The notes beneath the pieces were generated by a model that was given only the letters and a program-made list of their open reading frames with translations, had not been told where the DNA came from and made no database searches. Shown piece after piece: positions 42,871 to 45,117 of a stretch of DNA of 45,117 nucleotides; positions within the stretch are counted from its first letter, which is position 1; each line of letters begins with the position of its first letter. Source of the stretch: UBA9676 sp036522155 (GTDB taxonomy: Bacteria > Actinomycetota > Actinomycetes > Streptosporangiales > Streptosporangiaceae); the NCBI GenBank assembly GCA_036522155.1, contig DATDGI010000293.1, positions 1 through 45,117 of the forward strand, given 5' to 3'. A program made the translations under genes and the position numbers.

Positions 42871-43725
42871 CTAGCTGCCGGGCGCGCGCTCCGGGGGTTC
42901 TCCGATGTCCGCCCCGCACAACCGGAGGAAGGGCAGGTCGGCCGGGCAGGGGCCACCGACGCTCACCACGTTCTCGCCACGGTTGGCACGGACGGCGTGA
43001 CGCAGGCGGGCCGGGACGTAGATGACGTCACCGGCCTGAAATTCGTGTGTTTCCCCGCTGGTCAGGTCGTCGATGCTGCCCCGGCCCTCAAGGATGACGA
43101 TGGTGTCTTCCGACTCCTCGTGCGTGTGCGGGGAGTTCTCCTCGCCGGGCCGCATCCTGACGTAGTTCATGGTCGCCGTCCAGGCGCCGATGCCGGGCCA
43201 GACGATCATCCTGGCGTCGGCGGAGATGATGGGCAGCATCAGCGCGGGCTTGTCCTGGTGCAGCACCTGGATCGGCGGGCCGGCCGGGCGGCCGGGCGGG
43301 CCTGTCCGCCCGGCATCCGCTCCGCCGGGCGTCCCGTCCGGCGTGCGGTAGACGGCTGGGTCGCAGGGGCACGGCCCGCCAAAGATCTCAAGCCCGCCGG
43401 GGCCGGCCGCGAAGCGGTACCCGGTACCCGGCGCCACGTGCACCATCGACCCCTGAGCCAGGGGGACGCCGTCCGCCGGCGGGCCATCCCCGGCGACGGT
43501 CCCCGAGCCCTCCCGGACGTAGTACACGCTCTCGGCCGGGTGCTCCTGGCGGACCGTCCCCGACGATGGCGCGAGCTGGATCAGGTGGACCGACCGCATG
43601 GCTGCGCCCATGCCGGGCCAGATCACCGCCTGCGCGAATCCCCCGCCCTCGACGACGGGCAGCCGCGGGCCGGTGCCGCGCAAGGGCAGCACCCGCACAC
43701 CGGTCCCATCAGCCGTCTCGCGCAT
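42871..43725 (-). CDS. Bicupin protein
   Basis: A 284-residue double cupin. The C-terminal cupin has complete metal motifs: HTHEESEDTIVILEG (HxHx3E) and GDVIYVPARLRHAVRAN (PxGx2H-type motif with the final histidine). The N-terminal cupin (EHPAESVYYVREG, APGTGYRF) has lost most ligands and is likely structural. Gentisate dioxygenases and ureidoglycine aminohydrolases are bicupins, but neither fits clearly. It heads the catabolic operon and is divergent from the cyclase gene. The promoter predicts a leaderless transcript starting at this ATG. Confidence 0.82.
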   Translation of the reverse strand: MRETADGTGVRVLPLRGTGPRLPVVEGGGFAQAVIWPGMGAAMRSVHLIQLAPSSGTVRQEHPAESVYYVREGSGTVAGDGPPADGVPLAQGSMVHVAPGTGYRFAAGPGGLEIFGGPCPCDPAVYRTPDGTPGGADAGRTGPPGRPAGPPIQVLHQDKPALMLPIISADARMIVWPGIGAWTATMNYVRMRPGEENSPHTHEESEDTIVILEGRGSIDDLTSGETHEFQAGDVIYVPARLRHAVRANRGENVVSVGGPCPADLPFLRLCGADIGEPPERAPGS

Positions 43726-43732
43726 GGTACAT

Positions 43733-43762
43733 GATATATCTTACAGCTTGTACGGCGGTCAA
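43733..43762 (-). promoter_or_regulatory. Leaderless promoter of the catabolic operon
   Basis: Minus strand: TTGACC (43762-43757), 18-bp spacer, TATATC (43738-43733), then 7 nt to the bicupin ATG. Inverted arms GTACA (43727-43731) and TGTAC (43749-43753) flank the -10 and could bind the GntR regulator. In the other direction AGGAGA (43778-43783) serves the cyclase gene. Confidence 0.5.
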
Positions 43763-43789
43763 TCGGCCTAAATTCCCAGGAGAAAGAGC

Positions 43790-44674
43790 ATGCGCCTCGT
43801 CGACCTGACGCACCCATGGAACCTGCACACACCCGGCTGGGTCGGCTACCCGGGGGCGCGCATCTACTACACGCAGACCCTGCAGACGAACCGGATCGTC
43901 TCCCAGCGCATCGAGACCTCACTGCATACCGGAACCCACCTCGACGGGCCCATGCATGGGACCGATGGCGGCCAGGACATGGCCTCACTGCCGCTGGACA
44001 AGCTCGTCCACGAGGGTGTCATCGTCGACGTCTCGGACGTGTGCCGGGACTGGGATGTGATCAAGCCGGAGCACATCCTGGACAAGGTGGAGGTGCGCCG
44101 TGGCGACATCCTGATCATCCACACCGGGTTCCACCGCTACTACCAGGGCCAGCCGGAGCAGGATCTGGTCCGCTATTTCTGCATGCACCCGGGCGGCGGG
44201 GTGGAACTGGCCAGGTGGATGCTCGACCTGGAGATCTCCTGGTGGGGCATTGACGCCGGCTCCGGCGATCACCCCATCAACACCACGATCCGCCACATGC
44301 GCCCGGACATCACCGAACGTTTCGAGCGCCAGGTCGGGATGAGCGCGAAGGAGTATTTCGGCGAGTACTCCTACACCCACCACCTGAGCGGGCGGGAGAT
44401 CACCGAGGACCTCTTCCCCATGCATTACCTCGCGTTCCCTGGCGGCTGCATCCATGCCGAGAACGTCGGTGGCGACATCGACCGGGTGCTCAACACCCGC
44501 TGCGTCATCGGCGCGTTCCCGTGGAAGTTCGAGGGCGGGGAGGCCTGCCCGTGCCGGATCGTCGCCTTCCTGGACGTCCCCGGCCACCGCGTCGAGGAGC
44601 TGCGTGATCAGCTCGCGTCGCCGGACTCGATCTCGACCCCGAGCGCCGACAGCACCCGGGGGACCATGACGTAG
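43790..44674 (+). CDS. Cyclase-family metal-dependent hydrolase
   Basis: A 294-residue protein of the family that includes kynurenine formamidase and isatin hydrolase. The metal motif HxGTHxDxPxH is complete: H46, H50, D52 and H56 in SLHTGTHLDGPMHG. DILIIHTGFHRYY, WWGIDAGSGDHPIN and CIHAENVGGDID are further family segments. These enzymes open cyclic amides or formamides, which suits a role after ring oxidation in this locus. It is divergent from the operon and shares its 64-bp promoter region. The C-terminus overlaps the CMD-like gene by 67 bp. Confidence 0.88.
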   Translation: MRLVDLTHPWNLHTPGWVGYPGARIYYTQTLQTNRIVSQRIETSLHTGTHLDGPMHGTDGGQDMASLPLDKLVHEGVIVDVSDVCRDWDVIKPEHILDKVEVRRGDILIIHTGFHRYYQGQPEQDLVRYFCMHPGGGVELARWMLDLEISWWGIDAGSGDHPINTTIRHMRPDITERFERQVGMSAKEYFGEYSYTHHLSGREITEDLFPMHYLAFPGGCIHAENVGGDIDRVLNTRCVIGAFPWKFEGGEACPCRIVAFLDVPGHRVEELRDQLASPDSISTPSADSTRGTMT

Positions 44675-45117
44675 GCACCGGCGGTCACGGCCAGCTCGAC
44701 CAGCCCCCGGTCGCCGAAGCGCCGCGCCACCTCCTGGGCCAGGTGGCCGGGCACCTCACCGTCGCAGATCGCGTCGGCCAGGGCCAGCACCGTCCGCTCA
44801 TCGGGGTCGAACACCGCCGACTCCCGCCAGCCAGCCACCGCGGCCAGCTTCTCCTCGCCGAGCTGGGCCGCCATCTGGCGGTGGTGATGCCATTCGTAGG
44901 CCGACCCATGCCGGACCGCCGTACGCAGGATCATCAGCTCCCGCAGCAGCCGCGGCGTTGCCACCAGGTCATCGCGCAGCGACCAGATGAAGCCCAGCCA
45001 CGCCCGCACCACCTCGGGGGAACTGGACAGCGCGCGGTAGAGGTTGACCTGGCGGGCGGCCCGGTCCCGCAGGACCTGGGCGACGTCGGCGGGCATCTCG
45101 GCGAGTGGCGCGTGCCA
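44608..45117 (-). CDS. Carboxymuconolactone decarboxylase (AhpD-like) family protein, 5' end probably cut
   Basis: At least 162 residues of an all-helical AhpD/CMD-fold protein: LVATPRLLRELMILRTAVRHGSAYEWHHH is the core helix-turn-helix motif, then EEKLAAVAGW and DERTVLALADAICDG. The canonical CxxC of AhpD is absent (the EWHHH segment takes its place), as in many CMD proteins. ATG 45096 could be the start, but the frame stays open to the window edge (WHAPLAE before the Met), which resembles the usual family N-terminus, so the true start may lie outside. Function unknown; tail-to-tail overlap with the cyclase gene. Confidence 0.78.
   Translation of the reverse strand, partial: WHAPLAEMPADVAQVLRDRAARQVNLYRALSSSPEVVRAWLGFIWSLRDDLVATPRLLRELMILRTAVRHGSAYEWHHHRQMAAQLGEEKLAAVAGWRESAVFDPDERTVLALADAICDGEVPGHLAQEVARRFGDRGLVELAVTAGAYVMVPRVLSALGVEIESGDAS

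Overview
The window is high-GC DNA with strong G/C third-position bias, GTG and TTG starts, many 4-bp ATGA/GTGA gene overlaps and several apparently leaderless promoters. An F420-type luciferase-like oxidoreductase, PspC sensor kinases, a SpoIIE-type phosphatase and an NB-ARC/TPR protein all fit a filamentous or soil actinobacterium, perhaps Streptosporangiales-like (inference). I saw no rRNA, tRNA, CRISPR array, insertion sequence or phage gene.

Layout. 1-5.6 kb: start of a membrane-anchored PP2C phosphatase (runs off the left edge), an LLM oxidoreductase and a methyltransferase, a ketopantoate-reductase-like gene coupled to an acyl-CoA synthetase, and a YbaK-type deacylase behind two TGTG-N8-CACA sites. 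5.6-8.9 kb: a polyhydroxyalkanoate module (XRE regulator, phasin, divergent PHA synthase) followed by a DUF2306 membrane protein. 8.9-11.9 kb: PspC kinase/LuxR response regulator pair, a stand-alone PspC protein and a DUF1707 protein. 11.9-15.1 kb: a double receiver/LuxR regulator, a DUF1932 dehydrogenase-like gene and a cobalamin-binding-like protein without signal peptide. 15.3-17.9 kb: an 876-residue DUF4062/NB-ARC/TPR STAND protein. 17.9-24.8 kb: an RND, mini-adaptor lipoprotein, RND operon. 25.3-28.5 kb: a cell-surface operon of two WxL-like proteins and a DUF916-like anchor protein, then a membrane-anchored lectin/GH16-like protein to 29.6 kb.

30-44.7 kb is one coherent catabolic locus. 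A FadR-type GntR gene faces a long minus-strand operon: bicupin, LIV-type ABC importer (binding protein, two permeases, two ATPases), nitrilase-superfamily amidase, and a molybdenum hydroxylase with FAD, 2Fe-2S and two different molybdopterin subunits. A metal-dependent cyclase/hydrolase gene is read divergently from the bicupin. The gene set suggests uptake, ring hydroxylation and hydrolysis of a cyclic, probably nitrogen-containing compound; the substrate cannot be read from the sequence.

The best candidates for something undescribed are the two-Mo-subunit catabolic locus, the RND/mini-adaptor/RND operon, the WxL-like surface operon with degenerate motifs, and the DUF4062-STAND protein with freshly expanded TPRs.
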